Of a DNA stretch of 64,000 nt, positions 52,577 to 61,497 are shown one piece after another (positions within the stretch are counted from its first letter, which is position 1; each line of letters starts with the position of its first letter). The position numbers were made by a program, and so were the translations under genes. The notes below the pieces were generated by a model, which did no database searches, was not told where the DNA came from, and saw nothing but the letters and a program-made list of their open reading frames with translations. Source of the DNA: Lacibacter cauensis (GTDB taxonomy: Bacteria > Bacteroidota > Bacteroidia > Chitinophagales > Chitinophagaceae); contig NZ_VLLE01000003.1 in assembly GCF_007830055.1 (NCBI RefSeq), positions 496,001-560,000 of the forward strand, given 5' to 3'.

Positions 52577-53776
52577 ATGTATATCAAACGCAAAGAATTT
52601 TTACAGATCGGTTCACTCGCAACAGCATCGCTGCTGATGCCGCAGTTTTTAAAAGCATTTGAAAAAGGAAAGCTGGTGCCGCCGGGTAATAAGGTTACGG
52701 TTATCATTCAGCTGAGTGGTGGCAACGATGGATTGAACACAGTGATTCCCTACAGAAATGATTTGTATTACAGCAACAGACCGAAGTTGGGTATACAACG
52801 CAATGCGGCCTTATCATTAACCGATGAAGCAGGTTTGCATCCATCGCTTACTGCATTTAAAGATTTGTATGATGATGGAAGTCTTGGGATTTTCAACAGT
52901 GTTGGCTATCCCAATCCCGATAAAAGTCATTTCCGTAGTATGGATATTTGGCATACTGCCAGCGATAGTAAAGAGTACTGGAACACTGGTTGGGTGGGTC
53001 GTTACCTCGATACACAATGCAAGGGTTGCGATAAACCAACACAGGCATTGGAAATTGATGATGTATTAAGTCTTGCATTGAAAGGAGAAAATATTAAAGG
53101 ACTTGCTTTGGAAGATCCGAGACGTTTGTACACCACCAGTCAGGAACGTTACTTCAAAGAAATCATGGCCAATTATCAACACGATGCGCATGAGCAGCCG
53201 GTTGATTATTTGTACAAAACCATGGCTGAAACGATTTCAAGTGCCGATTATATTTTTAAACAGAGTAAACAACGACCATCATCTGAATCGTATCCTGCAA
53301 CAGATTTAGGCAAAGGATTAAAAACAATCGCCTCGCTCATCTTCAGCGACATCAATACAAAAGTGTATTACATATCGCTGGGAAGTTTTGATACGCACAT
53401 TAACCAGGAAGGGCAGCAGAAGCGTTTGTTTACCGAGTTAAACGATGCAGTAAAAGCATTTGTAAAAGACCTCAAAGCAAATAACCGTTTCGATGATGTA
53501 TTGCTTTTTACCTTTTCTGAATTTGGAAGAAGAGTAGCACAAAATGCCAGCAACGGAACTGATCATGGTAAAGCAAACAACATGTTCTTCATCGGTGGTG
53601 GATTAAAAAAGCAGGGCCTTTATAATCCATTGCCCGACCTGTCAAACCTTGATGATGGCGATGTAAAATTCCAGCTAGATTTTAAACAGGTGTATGCAAC
53701 CGTACTCAACAAATGGCTGGGGGCCGATGCCGATGCTATTTTGAAGCAAACGGTGAAGCCGCTCGATTTTATTTAA
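52577..53776 (+). CDS. DUF1501 (sulfatase-like) exported protein
   Basis: A 399-residue protein of DUF1501, distantly related to the alkaline phosphatase/sulfatase fold. The N-terminus (MYIKRKEFLQIGSLATAS, LLMPQFLKAF) resembles a Tat-type signal, though the twin arginine is KRK. VTVIIQLSGGNDGLNTVIPY, FRSMDIWHTAS, FDTHINQEGQ, FTFSEFGRRVAQN and GTDHGKANNMFFIGG are family blocks, the last resembling the TDHG metal motif of the superfamily. It pairs with the DUF1800 gene upstream. Activity is unknown. Confidence 0.88.
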   Translation: MYIKRKEFLQIGSLATASLLMPQFLKAFEKGKLVPPGNKVTVIIQLSGGNDGLNTVIPYRNDLYYSNRPKLGIQRNAALSLTDEAGLHPSLTAFKDLYDDGSLGIFNSVGYPNPDKSHFRSMDIWHTASDSKEYWNTGWVGRYLDTQCKGCDKPTQALEIDDVLSLALKGENIKGLALEDPRRLYTTSQERYFKEIMANYQHDAHEQPVDYLYKTMAETISSADYIFKQSKQRPSSESYPATDLGKGLKTIASLIFSDINTKVYYISLGSFDTHINQEGQQKRLFTELNDAVKAFVKDLKANNRFDDVLLFTFSEFGRRVAQNASNGTDHGKANNMFFIGGGLKKQGLYNPLPDLSNLDDGDVKFQLDFKQVYATVLNKWLGADADAILKQTVKPLDFI

Positions 53777-53838
53777 AATCAAGCAGTTAAGATTGGCTGC
53801 CGTAAAATTACTGTAGCAAGATTAGGTGGTAACTCCTA

Positions 53839-53869
53839 TTGTGGGTGGTTGCAAAGCCTTTTATATTTG
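53839..53869 (+). promoter_or_regulatory. Promoter of the glycosyltransferase gene
   Basis: TTG at 53839-53841, a 20-nt spacer and TATATTTG at 53862-53869 form a full match to the Bacteroidota promoter consensus. The predicted start leaves a leader of about 35 nt before the ATG at 53912 and excludes a TTG at 53849 as the translation start. Confidence 0.7.
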
Positions 53870-53911
53870 TATTGTCCAATTATTCGAGAAACCAAACATC
53901 GTCCAACATCC

Positions 53912-54964
53912 ATGGAAGTCGCATACTTCTTTCGTAAAAAAAGATTGCATGCATTCAGTATTGAATCCTTATTCAATAATGTGCAGGCGCAGGTAGCAGA
54001 AACTACACACTTCAAAGCCAGCAAGGTTGAAGTGCCTTCCATTCGCAACGTATTTCAAAACATTTTCAGTTCACGTAAGCAGCAATCGGAAATTAATCAC
54101 ATCACCGGTGACATTCATTACGTATCGCTTGGATTGAAAAAGAGCAACACCATTCTTACTATTCATGATTGTGTGTTCTTAACGAAGTACAGCAAAACCA
54201 ATCTCAAATACTGGTTGTTTAAATTTTTCTGGTACCAGTTACCCATGTGGCGTGCAAACACCATTACGGTTATCAGCGAAAAAACAAAGCGTGAATTAAT
54301 CGCACTTACCGGCGTACGTGCAGAGAAAGTAAAAGTGATTCCCAACTTTGTAGATCCACGTTTTGAGTTTACACCAAAAGAATTCAACGCACAAAAGCCT
54401 CGTATTTTACAGATCGGTACAAAAGAGAATAAAAATATTCATAACCTGGCCAAAGCATTAAAAGGCATTAATTGCGAACTGCATATTGTAGGAAGCATTG
54501 ATGTAGAAACACAGCTTGTGCTGCAGGAAAATAAAATTGATTTTAAAACACATACCAATCTTTCGTTTGATGAATTGAAACAACAATACATCCTAAGTGA
54601 TATGGTGGTGTTTGCATCTACTTACGAAGGTTTTGGCTTACCAATTCTTGAAGCATGTTCTGTTGGCCGTCCGTTGGTAACCAGCCGTATTTCGCCGATG
54701 GATGAAATTGCAGATGATGCAGCATGTAAAGTAAATCCTTACAATGTATTCGATATCCGTCGTGGTATATTAAAGGTGATTGAAAACGAGGCATACCGTG
54801 ATCAGTTAATTAACAACGGTTGGAAAATGCGTTATCAATACAGCATTGCCAACGTAACCAATAAATACACCGAGCTGTACGAAGAAATTGCAAACCGTAA
54901 AGAGCAGGCGTTTTCTATTCTTGGTCCTGCTAAAGCAGCAGCTTCTTTTCTTGGTTTAATGTAA
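53912..54964 (+). CDS. GT4-type glycosyltransferase
   Basis: A 350-residue cytoplasmic glycosyltransferase of the GT-B fold. The C-terminal donor-binding half has ILQIGTKENKNIHNLAKAL and, near residue 240, DMVVFASTYEGFGLPILEACSVGRP, where the EGFGLPILEA motif binds the nucleotide sugar. The N-terminal half is the acceptor domain. I chose the ATG at 53912 because the promoter box at 53862 lies downstream of the earlier TTG. No sugar-pathway genes adjoin it, so the acceptor is unknown. Confidence 0.88.
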   Translation: MEVAYFFRKKRLHAFSIESLFNNVQAQVAETTHFKASKVEVPSIRNVFQNIFSSRKQQSEINHITGDIHYVSLGLKKSNTILTIHDCVFLTKYSKTNLKYWLFKFFWYQLPMWRANTITVISEKTKRELIALTGVRAEKVKVIPNFVDPRFEFTPKEFNAQKPRILQIGTKENKNIHNLAKALKGINCELHIVGSIDVETQLVLQENKIDFKTHTNLSFDELKQQYILSDMVVFASTYEGFGLPILEACSVGRPLVTSRISPMDEIADDAACKVNPYNVFDIRRGILKVIENEAYRDQLINNGWKMRYQYSIANVTNKYTELYEEIANRKEQAFSILGPAKAAASFLGLM

Positions 54965-55005
54965 TCGTACTTACTGACCCATTCGCATAGTTGTAGTTTT
55001 AGAAA

Positions 55006-55037
55006 AAGAGCCTCCATTTGGAGGCTCTTATATTTTT
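55006..55037. terminator. Bidirectional terminator between glycosyltransferase and OPT genes
   Basis: AAGAGCCTCC and GGAGGCTCTT form a perfect 10-bp stem with an ATTT loop; A-rich sequence on the left and TATATTTTT on the right allow use from both convergent genes. Confidence 0.9.
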
Positions 55038-55053
55038 CAGCAGGTTTCGATTA

Positions 55054-57111
55054 TTACGATTCCTGTATCTTTTCTGTTTTTTGTATACCGATGCGGTACA
55101 GTACAAAACCCATTAACACAAAGAACAACGCACCAAGCAAATAGTAACCATTATCGCCAAGCATGCCTGTTAACCCATGCTCTGCATTTACTTTGCCAAG
55201 TGATGCTGCAATAGAATCGTTCACTGAAAGTATCGCTACTAGCACACCGGCTAATGCTCCACCTGCAACAAGACCGGTCGCAAACAAGTTGCCTTTACCT
55301 AAGTCTTCTTCTTCGGCACTTAATTCTTCGCCTGCTTTCTTTTTACGCATATCCACTATACCACGAATAGCGCCACCGATAAAGATGGGCAAAGTGGTTG
55401 ATAAAGGCAGGTATAAACCCACTGCAAAGCTGAGCGATTTAATACCGCACAACTCCATGGTAATAGCAATGAACACGCCCACCAATACAAACTGCCAATC
55501 GAGATTGAATGAAAGAATGCCCTTGATGAGTGTTGCCATTAATGTGCCTTGCGGTGCAGGATATTTATCGGTACCAATAGCATGCGTAATACCTTGTGCC
55601 GCCATTTCTGCTGTTGGTGTATCGAGTACTTTAATGGTTGCACCAATAGCAATGGATGAAACAATGGCACCAATGAACAACGCCATCTGTTGATTTTTTG
55701 GTGTAGCACCAACAATATAACCGGTCTTTAAATCCTGCGATGTTGCACCGGCATTGGCAGCTGCAATACAAATCATACCACCTACAACAAGCGCCATGGG
55801 TTCGTATACTTTACCGGTCCAGCCAACTGCAATAAAAATCAAACAAGTGCCCATGAGTGTGGCAATCGTCATACCGCTGATGGGGTTGTTGCTCGAACCG
55901 ATCAAACCAACAATGCGTGATGATACGGTAACGAAGAACGCACCAAAGATCACCACCAATAAGCCGAGTAATAATTTGCTGCCGATACTGTCGCCGGGCA
56001 CTTGTGGCAATACCGCCATCAATGCAATCAATACCAGGCTGCCGATACCAACAATTTTAATGTTGAGATCTCTTTCAGTTCTTCTTACTTCAACTGCAAC
56101 ACCATCTTGTTTTTTGATAGAACCAAGACTGCTTTTGAAGGATGAAATAATGGTAGGAATGGTTTTGATCAACGTAATAAAACCACCTGCAGCTACAGCA
56201 CCTGCACCAATCTGCCGGATGTATGCACGATAGATGGCTGTTGAATAATCGGCGAAGCTATGTGTTACAGGATCCCATCCACCTGGGCCGCCGGGTTTGG
56301 CAACATCAGCCAGGTAACCAAGTTTAGCCAGCTGTGCAGCAATAGTATCAGGCGGCACCAGCGAAGCCATTAATGGTGTAAATGCAAACCATGCAATCAC
56401 ACCACCGGCAACCAGCACACCACTGATTTTTGGACCAATGATATAACCCACACCTAAATACTCCGGTGTAATTTCTCCACTCACTTTTGCAGACGGGAAA
56501 AATTTATTGGCCTGCTTCGTCATCCAGAAGGGTGTTTCAGCAATTACATGAAAGATTTTTTGCAGAATAGCATACACAAAGGCAAACCCTAAACCCATGA
56601 AAGCAGTCTTGGCAAAAGAGCCGCCCCGTTCACCGGCTTTTAAAACACTGGCGCAGGCTGTTCCTTCGGGATAGGGAAGTGTGCCGTGTTCTTTTACAAT
56701 CAACGATCGCCGCAACGGTATCATCATCAATGTACCAAGGATGCCACCAAATATGGCCAGCGTAAGAATGGTAAAGTAGTTGAAGAATTGCGAGCTGTCT
56801 TTCTCACTCAAAAACAAAAAGCCCGGCAAGGTAAACACTACACCGGCTGCAATACTTTCGCCGGCGCTGCCCGTTGTTTGAATGATGTTGTTTTCAAGGA
56901 TGGTTGTTTTAAGTGCCCATCGTCCAAGTGTGATAGCAATAACAGCAATAGGAATAGATGCACTCACAGTTAAACCGGCTTTCAAAGCAAGGTAAACGGT
57001 GGAGGCACCAAAGATGATTCCGAACGCAGCGCCAACAAGTACACTTTTAATGGTGAACTCGGGCATCTTACTGTCGTCGGGAACAAAGGGTTGAAATTTT
57101 TGCTCGGACAT
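55054..57111 (-). CDS. OPT-family oligopeptide transporter
   Basis: A 685-residue inner-membrane transporter of the oligopeptide transporter family, with about 15-16 hydrophobic helices and a soluble N-terminus (MSEQKFQPFVPDDSKMPEFT). FTIKSVLVGAAFGIIFGAST and ITPEYLGVGYIIGPKISG are typical of the bacterial OPT branch; members carry small peptides or metal chelates. I chose the ATG at 57111; the frame is open to 57156, but the added residues are hydrophobic and unlike the family start. There is no adjacent peptidase. Confidence 0.9.
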   Translation of the reverse strand: MSEQKFQPFVPDDSKMPEFTIKSVLVGAAFGIIFGASTVYLALKAGLTVSASIPIAVIAITLGRWALKTTILENNIIQTTGSAGESIAAGVVFTLPGFLFLSEKDSSQFFNYFTILTLAIFGGILGTLMMIPLRRSLIVKEHGTLPYPEGTACASVLKAGERGGSFAKTAFMGLGFAFVYAILQKIFHVIAETPFWMTKQANKFFPSAKVSGEITPEYLGVGYIIGPKISGVLVAGGVIAWFAFTPLMASLVPPDTIAAQLAKLGYLADVAKPGGPGGWDPVTHSFADYSTAIYRAYIRQIGAGAVAAGGFITLIKTIPTIISSFKSSLGSIKKQDGVAVEVRRTERDLNIKIVGIGSLVLIALMAVLPQVPGDSIGSKLLLGLLVVIFGAFFVTVSSRIVGLIGSSNNPISGMTIATLMGTCLIFIAVGWTGKVYEPMALVVGGMICIAAANAGATSQDLKTGYIVGATPKNQQMALFIGAIVSSIAIGATIKVLDTPTAEMAAQGITHAIGTDKYPAPQGTLMATLIKGILSFNLDWQFVLVGVFIAITMELCGIKSLSFAVGLYLPLSTTLPIFIGGAIRGIVDMRKKKAGEELSAEEEDLGKGNLFATGLVAGGALAGVLVAILSVNDSIAASLGKVNAEHGLTGMLGDNGYYLLGALFFVLMGFVLYRIGIQKTEKIQES

Positions 57112-57187
57112 GTTGTAAGTTGATTTAGAAAAAGGAAGATAGGGAAAAACGATCAACTGTTATTACTGATGCTTAGCAGCAATAAAA

Positions 57188-57211
57188 AACGCCGCTGTAT
57201 AGCGGCGTTGT
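57188..57211 (-). terminator. Terminator of the Bax-inhibitor-1 gene (minus strand)
   Basis: AACGCCGCT and AGCGGCGTT form a perfect 9-bp stem with a 4-nt loop at 57188-57209; on the minus strand it is followed by TTTTTTATT. It lies about 20 nt after the stop at 57232. Confidence 0.9.
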
Positions 57212-57231
57212 ATTTATTTGAAAAGCTAAGT

Positions 57232-57990
57232 TTATTTTCTGTCGTTGAGTTTAGAAAGTAAACGGAGTATTTCGAGGTATAACCATACCAATGTTACCAA
57301 TAGCCCAAATGCACCATACCATTCCATGAATTTTGGAGCGCCCATTTCACTGCCACGTTCAATCATATCAAAATCCAGCAACAGGTTTAAAGCTGCAATA
57401 CCAATTACCGCTAACGAAAACACAATGCCGAATGTAGAACCCGTGGTAAGGAATGCGAAGTGAATGCCAAAGAAACCAAGTATCCATGTAAGCAAATAGA
57501 AAACAGCAATGCTGGCCGTTGCTACAAAGATGACAGAACGTAAACGTTCGGTTACTTTAATAATGCGTAACGAATAAAGCAGGTACATACTTGCCGCAAC
57601 TGCAAATGTGAGCAGTACTGCATGCATGATAATATCGGGATACTTTTCACGAAACAGGAAATTGAAGTAAGCAGAAATGGCACCTACAAACACACCTTCC
57701 AGTATACCATACGCAGGAGCTAAATAGCCACTCCATTCTTTTTTAAAAGTAATAATCAACGCAACAACCAAACCGCCTAATGCACCAATCAACAAATAAG
57801 GCAGAATATTTTTTCCTTCGTTAAAAGCCTGCCAGCTGAATGCAGCGCCGGCCATGACCATCAGCATCAGGAAACCAAATTTGTTCATGGTTCCCCGTAC
57901 AGTCATGGTTTCAAAACTGTTATAGCCCGAAGTAGTTTGTTGAAATTGTTTTTCGCTGAGAGTAGGATTGCCCGATTTAAATAAAGACAT
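57232..57990 (-). CDS. Bax inhibitor-1/YccA family membrane protein
   Basis: A 252-residue protein with seven hydrophobic segments, in the YccA/TMBIM-like family. After a soluble N-terminus, the first helix follows GTMNKFGFLMLMVMAGAAF. GYLAPAYGILEGVFVGAISAYF, TGSTFGIVFSLAVIGIAALNLLLDFDMIE and PKFMEWYGAFGLLVTLVWLYLEILRLL are strong family blocks, with the FDMIE acidic site of the pH-sensor region. In E. coli YccA interacts with FtsH; the role here is unknown. A near-consensus minus-strand box TACCTTTA lies at 58011-58018. Confidence 0.92.
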   Translation of the reverse strand: MSLFKSGNPTLSEKQFQQTTSGYNSFETMTVRGTMNKFGFLMLMVMAGAAFSWQAFNEGKNILPYLLIGALGGLVVALIITFKKEWSGYLAPAYGILEGVFVGAISAYFNFLFREKYPDIIMHAVLLTFAVAASMYLLYSLRIIKVTERLRSVIFVATASIAVFYLLTWILGFFGIHFAFLTTGSTFGIVFSLAVIGIAALNLLLDFDMIERGSEMGAPKFMEWYGAFGLLVTLVWLYLEILRLLSKLNDRK

Positions 57991-58031
57991 AATTCAAGTA
58001 ATTTAAAGAATAAAGGTAAACATTGTTTTTC

Positions 58032-58889
58032 TTACTTCAGTCCGGGGTAACGGCTGATGAATTCCAGTTCATATTCCTGCTTTGTTTTCATCTGCTGAAT
58101 AAACTTCCGCAGCGATGCAGTACTCAACGAGTCAACAAAAGTTTGATCGTGTGTAAGCAACACAATGTGGTCGGGTGTTTTTGTTTTGTTGTGCAGCAAC
58201 ATGCTGTCAACCTGCAGTATCAATTCATCGCTGGTTTGCTTCAGCTTCATTGAATCGTTGTAATGCCATTCAAGATCCCAACCCATTACAACAAAGCCAT
58301 TGCTGTATAACGAGTCGGCTGCAGCTTTACTTTTCGCAATATCGCTTGCATTAATAGTACTTGTTCGCCACATGTTGCGGCCGGGTGTACGTACAATACG
58401 GTTGTTGAGTTGTAGTGAATCTTGTGTTCGTTCAAAGTCTGCAACAACAGCCGTATCGTTGCTGTAAAATTTTGCAAACTTGTTGTGTGCATGCGTGTAG
58501 CTGTGGTTGCAGATTTCAACCCAGGCGTTGTGATGCAAACTGTCCCAGGTAGCCTGTTGTTCTCTGCTGCCATACACATGTTCACCCACAACAAAAAAGC
58601 TCACAGGAATCTGTTCTTCGTTCAATACCTGTAATACGTTACGAGTGCCTTTGTTGGGACCATCATCAAACGTAATGTAAAGTTTCTTTTTCTTTTTGGG
58701 TGGAGGTGCGGGCTTTGCTGTAACCGGTTTACTTTCTGCAACAGGCAACACAATATTTACCAGTTCGGTATTCACTTTGTTGTAACTGCAGCTGCTGAAT
58801 AAAAGGAGAAGAAGAAGGTGGGGAAGATAGCGGGTGGCGTTTACAGGCTCACCTTCATCGTCGGCAGACGATGATACATTTTGGTTCAT
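58032..58889 (-). CDS. Polysaccharide deacetylase (NodB domain) lipoprotein
   Basis: A 285-residue exported carbohydrate esterase family 4 protein. After a 20-residue polar start, a hydrophobic stretch ends in FSSCS, a likely lipobox. The NodB domain runs from about residue 70: motif 1 LYITFDDGPNKGT (metal and catalytic Asp), motif 2 EICNHSYTHAH (HxxxH metal ligands) and motif 3 RTPGRNMW. It would remove N- or O-acetyl groups from peptidoglycan or an extracellular glycan. The unusually long polar N-terminus suggests that the true start might lie inside it, but no later ATG precedes the lipobox. Confidence 0.87.
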   Translation of the reverse strand: MNQNVSSSADDEGEPVNATRYLPHLLLLLLFSSCSYNKVNTELVNIVLPVAESKPVTAKPAPPPKKKKKLYITFDDGPNKGTRNVLQVLNEEQIPVSFFVVGEHVYGSREQQATWDSLHHNAWVEICNHSYTHAHNKFAKFYSNDTAVVADFERTQDSLQLNNRIVRTPGRNMWRTSTINASDIAKSKAAADSLYSNGFVVMGWDLEWHYNDSMKLKQTSDELILQVDSMLLHNKTKTPDHIVLLTHDQTFVDSLSTASLRKFIQQMKTKQEYELEFISRYPGLK

Positions 58890-58977
58890 AAAAGTTTTAT
58901 TGATTGTTTAATTCGGATATGAAATTATTCTGCAGCAACATCACTTGCAACTACCCCATCGTTAAAGATTGTATAAA

Positions 58978-59012
58978 ACAAAAAAGCGTTTTCATGTTAA
59001 ATGAAAACGCTT
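58978..59012 (-). terminator. Terminator of the YtxH gene (minus strand)
   Basis: AAGCGTTTTCAT and ATGAAAACGCTT form a perfect 12-bp stem with a GTTAA loop; on the minus strand it runs into TTTTTTG. It lies 50 nt past the stop at 59062. Confidence 0.9.
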
Positions 59013-59061
59013 GAAATTATTATAGTACCAGTCATGCAATTGCTTTAAGGAAACAGTTCCG

Positions 59062-59358
59062 TTAAACTGAACCGTTACTGCTGCCGGTTTCTTTTTTCTT
59101 AAATAGATCATTGAAAAAAGATTCTGCTTCGCCCATATAATCTTTCATACTGTCGGCACCTTTTGTTTTTAGTTCTTCAAAATACTCACCTGCTTTGCCG
59201 GCAGCTTTTTCTGCTTCGTCTTTCAGGTTGTTGGCTTTCTCTTTTAAGTCGGCGTACAGCTTTTCTTTTTCTTCATCGCTCATGCTGTTGTATTTAAACA
59301 AAGCGTATCCGGCTGCCGCTCCCAGTAAGAAGGTGGCGATGTGTTTAGGGTTCACCAT
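59062..59358 (-). CDS. YtxH-domain protein
   Basis: A 98-residue protein with an N-terminal membrane segment carrying the YtxH glycine pattern (HIATFLLGAAAGYALFKY), followed by an amphipathic, Ala/Lys/Glu-rich helix (EEKEKLYADLKEKANNLKDE, then AEKAAGKAGEYFEELKTKGA). Similar proteins are general-stress or envelope-associated. I chose the ATG at 59358 because a promoter box at 59374-59381 overlaps the only alternative, a TTG at 59376. Confidence 0.8.
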   Translation of the reverse strand: MVNPKHIATFLLGAAAGYALFKYNSMSDEEKEKLYADLKEKANNLKDEAEKAAGKAGEYFEELKTKGADSMKDYMGEAESFFNDLFKKKETGSSNGSV

Positions 59359-59373
59359 AATTGTGTGTTTTAC

Positions 59374-59381
59374 CAAAGCTA
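59374..59381 (-). promoter_or_regulatory. -7 box for the YtxH gene
   Basis: Read on the minus strand this is TAGCTTTG, an exact TAnnTTTG match, 15 nt before the ATG at 59358. Its position decides the translation start. Confidence 0.6.
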
Positions 59382-59539
59382 TTCAATTGAAGTGCCAGAA
59401 AACGCAGGGTGACAAGAATGCAGCAAGCTCAGGGTATCTACCTGCTTTTATTGTGTGGGTATAAACAAATGCCCGTTTGCCTGAAAAAAATGTGGCTTAA
59501 AAATGATTAATATCAATTTTTTCATAGCTTGGAGCGGCC

Positions 59540-59547
59540 TAACTTTG
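59540..59547 (+). promoter_or_regulatory. -7 box for korA
   Basis: TAACTTTG matches TAnnTTTG exactly and ends 8 nt before the ATG at 59556, so the leader is very short. It lies downstream of a TTG at 59529 and so excludes that codon as the start. Confidence 0.6.
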
Positions 59548-59555
59548 CCTCCGTT

Positions 59556-61400
59556 ATGACAAGAACCCAGGAAGTATTACAAGACGTAGTAATTAAGTTC
59601 GCCGGCGATAGCGGCGATGGTATGCAGTTAACCGGTAGTCAGTTTACCAACAATACCGCTTTGATGGGTATTGACCTGGCAACTTTCCCCGATTTTCCTG
59701 CCGAGATCCGTGCTCCTCAAGGAACATTAGCCGGTGTAAGTGGTTACCAGTTGCGTTTCAGCAGCGATAGCGTGTTTACCCCCGGCGATGAGTGCGACGT
59801 ATTGGTAGCGATGAATGCAGCTGCTTTAAAAGCCAACCTCAAGTCAATTAAAAAAGGTGGTAAGATCATCGTGAATACTGATGGTTTTGATGCCAAGAAT
59901 CTTCGTTTGGCCAACTATCCCGAAGGTGTAAATCCATTGGAGAACGACAGCCTGTCGAACTACACGGTGATTAAAATGGATGTGACCAAAATGACCCGTG
60001 AGGCTTTGAGCGATATTACCATGGGTATGAAGGAAAAGGATCGTGCCAAGAACATGTTTGTGCTGGGCTTCCTGTATTGGATGTACAACCGTGATATGGA
60101 GAATACCATCAGCTTCCTGAAAGAGAAGTTTGGTAAGAAACCCGATATCCTCGAAAGTAATATCCGTGTACTCCGTGCGGGTTATAACTACGGTGATACA
60201 ACTGAAACATTTACGACTACTTATAAGGTTGAAAAAGCCAAAATGGAAAGCGGTGTGTACCGTTCCATTATGGGTAACCAGGCGGTGAGCTATGGCTTAA
60301 TTGCAGCTGCGCAAAAAAGCGGTTTGCAAATGTTCCTTGGCTCGTATCCTATTACTCCGGCAAGTGATATCCTGCACGAACTTTCACGCCACAAAGCCTT
60401 TGGTATTAAAACCTTCCAGGCCGAAGATGAAATTGCAGCGATTACATCGGCCATTGGTGCTGCGTATGGCGGTGCGTTGGGTGTAACAACCAGCAGTGGT
60501 CCCGGTATTGCATTAAAAGGTGAAGCGATGGGTTTGGCGGTGATGCTGGAAATTCCTTTAGTAATTGTAAATATTCAACGTGGTGGTCCTTCTACAGGTT
60601 TGCCAACCAAAACAGAACAGAGTGATTTGATGCAGGCTTACTACGGCCGTAACGGCGAATGTCCGATGCCGGTTATCTCTGCATCTACACCTGCAGATTG
60701 TTTTGATGCGGTGTATGAAGCCGTACGTATTGCAGTGCAACACATGACGCCTGTTATGTTCCTGAGCGATGGTTACATTGCCAATGGTGCAGAGCCTTGG
60801 CGTTTCCCCAAAAGCGAAGACTTGCCGGCTATTACCGTCAACTTCAAAAAAGGACTCGACGAAGGCGAAGAAAAATTACAACCGTATAAGCGTGATGAAA
60901 AACTGGTTCGTCCCTGGGCTATTCCCGGAACACCAGGCTTGGAACATCGTATCGGTGGATTGGAAAAACAAGATGGTACAGGTAACATCAGCTACGATGC
61001 CGATAACCATCAGCACATGGTGAAAACAAGACAGGCAAAAGTTGACAACATTGCTGATTATATACCATTGCAGAAATTGGACAGCGGTACTGCAACAGGT
61101 AAAGTACTGGTTGTTGGTTGGGGCAGTACCTACGGTGCCATTAAGAGTGCCTGTACAGAATTGCAGGCGCAGGGTAAATCGGTAGCACATGCACACCTGC
61201 GTTACATCCGTCCGTTCCCTAAAAACCTGGGTGAAATACTGAAGAGTTACGATACCGTGTTGGTACCGGAGATCAACAATGGTCAGCTGATTCGTATTTT
61301 GCGTGATGAGTTTTTTGTGGATGCAAAAGGTTACAACAAAATCAAAGGTGTACCCATTACAAAAGGTGAGCTGATTGAAGAAATTGGTAATTATTTGTAA
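59556..61400 (+). CDS. korA: 2-oxoacid:acceptor oxidoreductase, alpha subunit with fused gamma domain
   Basis: A 614-residue KorA-type subunit that decarboxylates 2-oxoglutarate (or a related oxoacid) with CoA, passing electrons to ferredoxin, together with a TPP-binding beta subunit. The N-terminal gamma domain (residues about 10-190) contains VVIKFAGDSGDGMQLTGSQF. The alpha domain follows from about residue 235 (GNQAVSYGLIAAAQKSGLQM, YPITPASDILHEL, AEDEIAAITSAIGAAYGGA, TTSSGPGIALKGEAMG). Substrate by eye is most likely 2-oxoglutarate. KorB is normally the next gene in Bacteroidota but is absent here: a terminator follows at 61426. Confidence 0.9.
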   Translation: MTRTQEVLQDVVIKFAGDSGDGMQLTGSQFTNNTALMGIDLATFPDFPAEIRAPQGTLAGVSGYQLRFSSDSVFTPGDECDVLVAMNAAALKANLKSIKKGGKIIVNTDGFDAKNLRLANYPEGVNPLENDSLSNYTVIKMDVTKMTREALSDITMGMKEKDRAKNMFVLGFLYWMYNRDMENTISFLKEKFGKKPDILESNIRVLRAGYNYGDTTETFTTTYKVEKAKMESGVYRSIMGNQAVSYGLIAAAQKSGLQMFLGSYPITPASDILHELSRHKAFGIKTFQAEDEIAAITSAIGAAYGGALGVTTSSGPGIALKGEAMGLAVMLEIPLVIVNIQRGGPSTGLPTKTEQSDLMQAYYGRNGECPMPVISASTPADCFDAVYEAVRIAVQHMTPVMFLSDGYIANGAEPWRFPKSEDLPAITVNFKKGLDEGEEKLQPYKRDEKLVRPWAIPGTPGLEHRIGGLEKQDGTGNISYDADNHQHMVKTRQAKVDNIADYIPLQKLDSGTATGKVLVVGWGSTYGAIKSACTELQAQGKSVAHAHLRYIRPFPKNLGEILKSYDTVLVPEINNGQLIRILRDEFFVDAKGYNKIKGVPITKGELIEEIGNYL

Positions 61401-61425
61401 ATTACTGTCAGCTTCTTAAATAGTT

Positions 61426-61458
61426 AAATCCATCAATACCCATTGATGGATTTTTTGT
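61426..61458 (+). terminator. Terminator after korA
   Basis: AAATCCATCAAT and ATTGATGGATTT form a perfect 12-bp stem with an ACCC loop, followed by TTTTG. It starts 25 nt after the korA stop. Confidence 0.88.
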
Positions 61459-61497
61459 TTTCAGCTTTTGCAAGAAGCTTAACTTGTTTCAAATCTT

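Noticed and set aside
55163-56233. Two long plus-strand frames opposite the OPT transporter
   Set aside because: Their repetitive Pro/Thr/Ala/Met composition is what the reverse strand of hydrophobic helices gives; the OPT family match is clear.
58918-59013. A 31-codon frame upstream of the YtxH terminator
   Set aside because: It runs through the terminator stem on the wrong strand and its translation is not protein-like.
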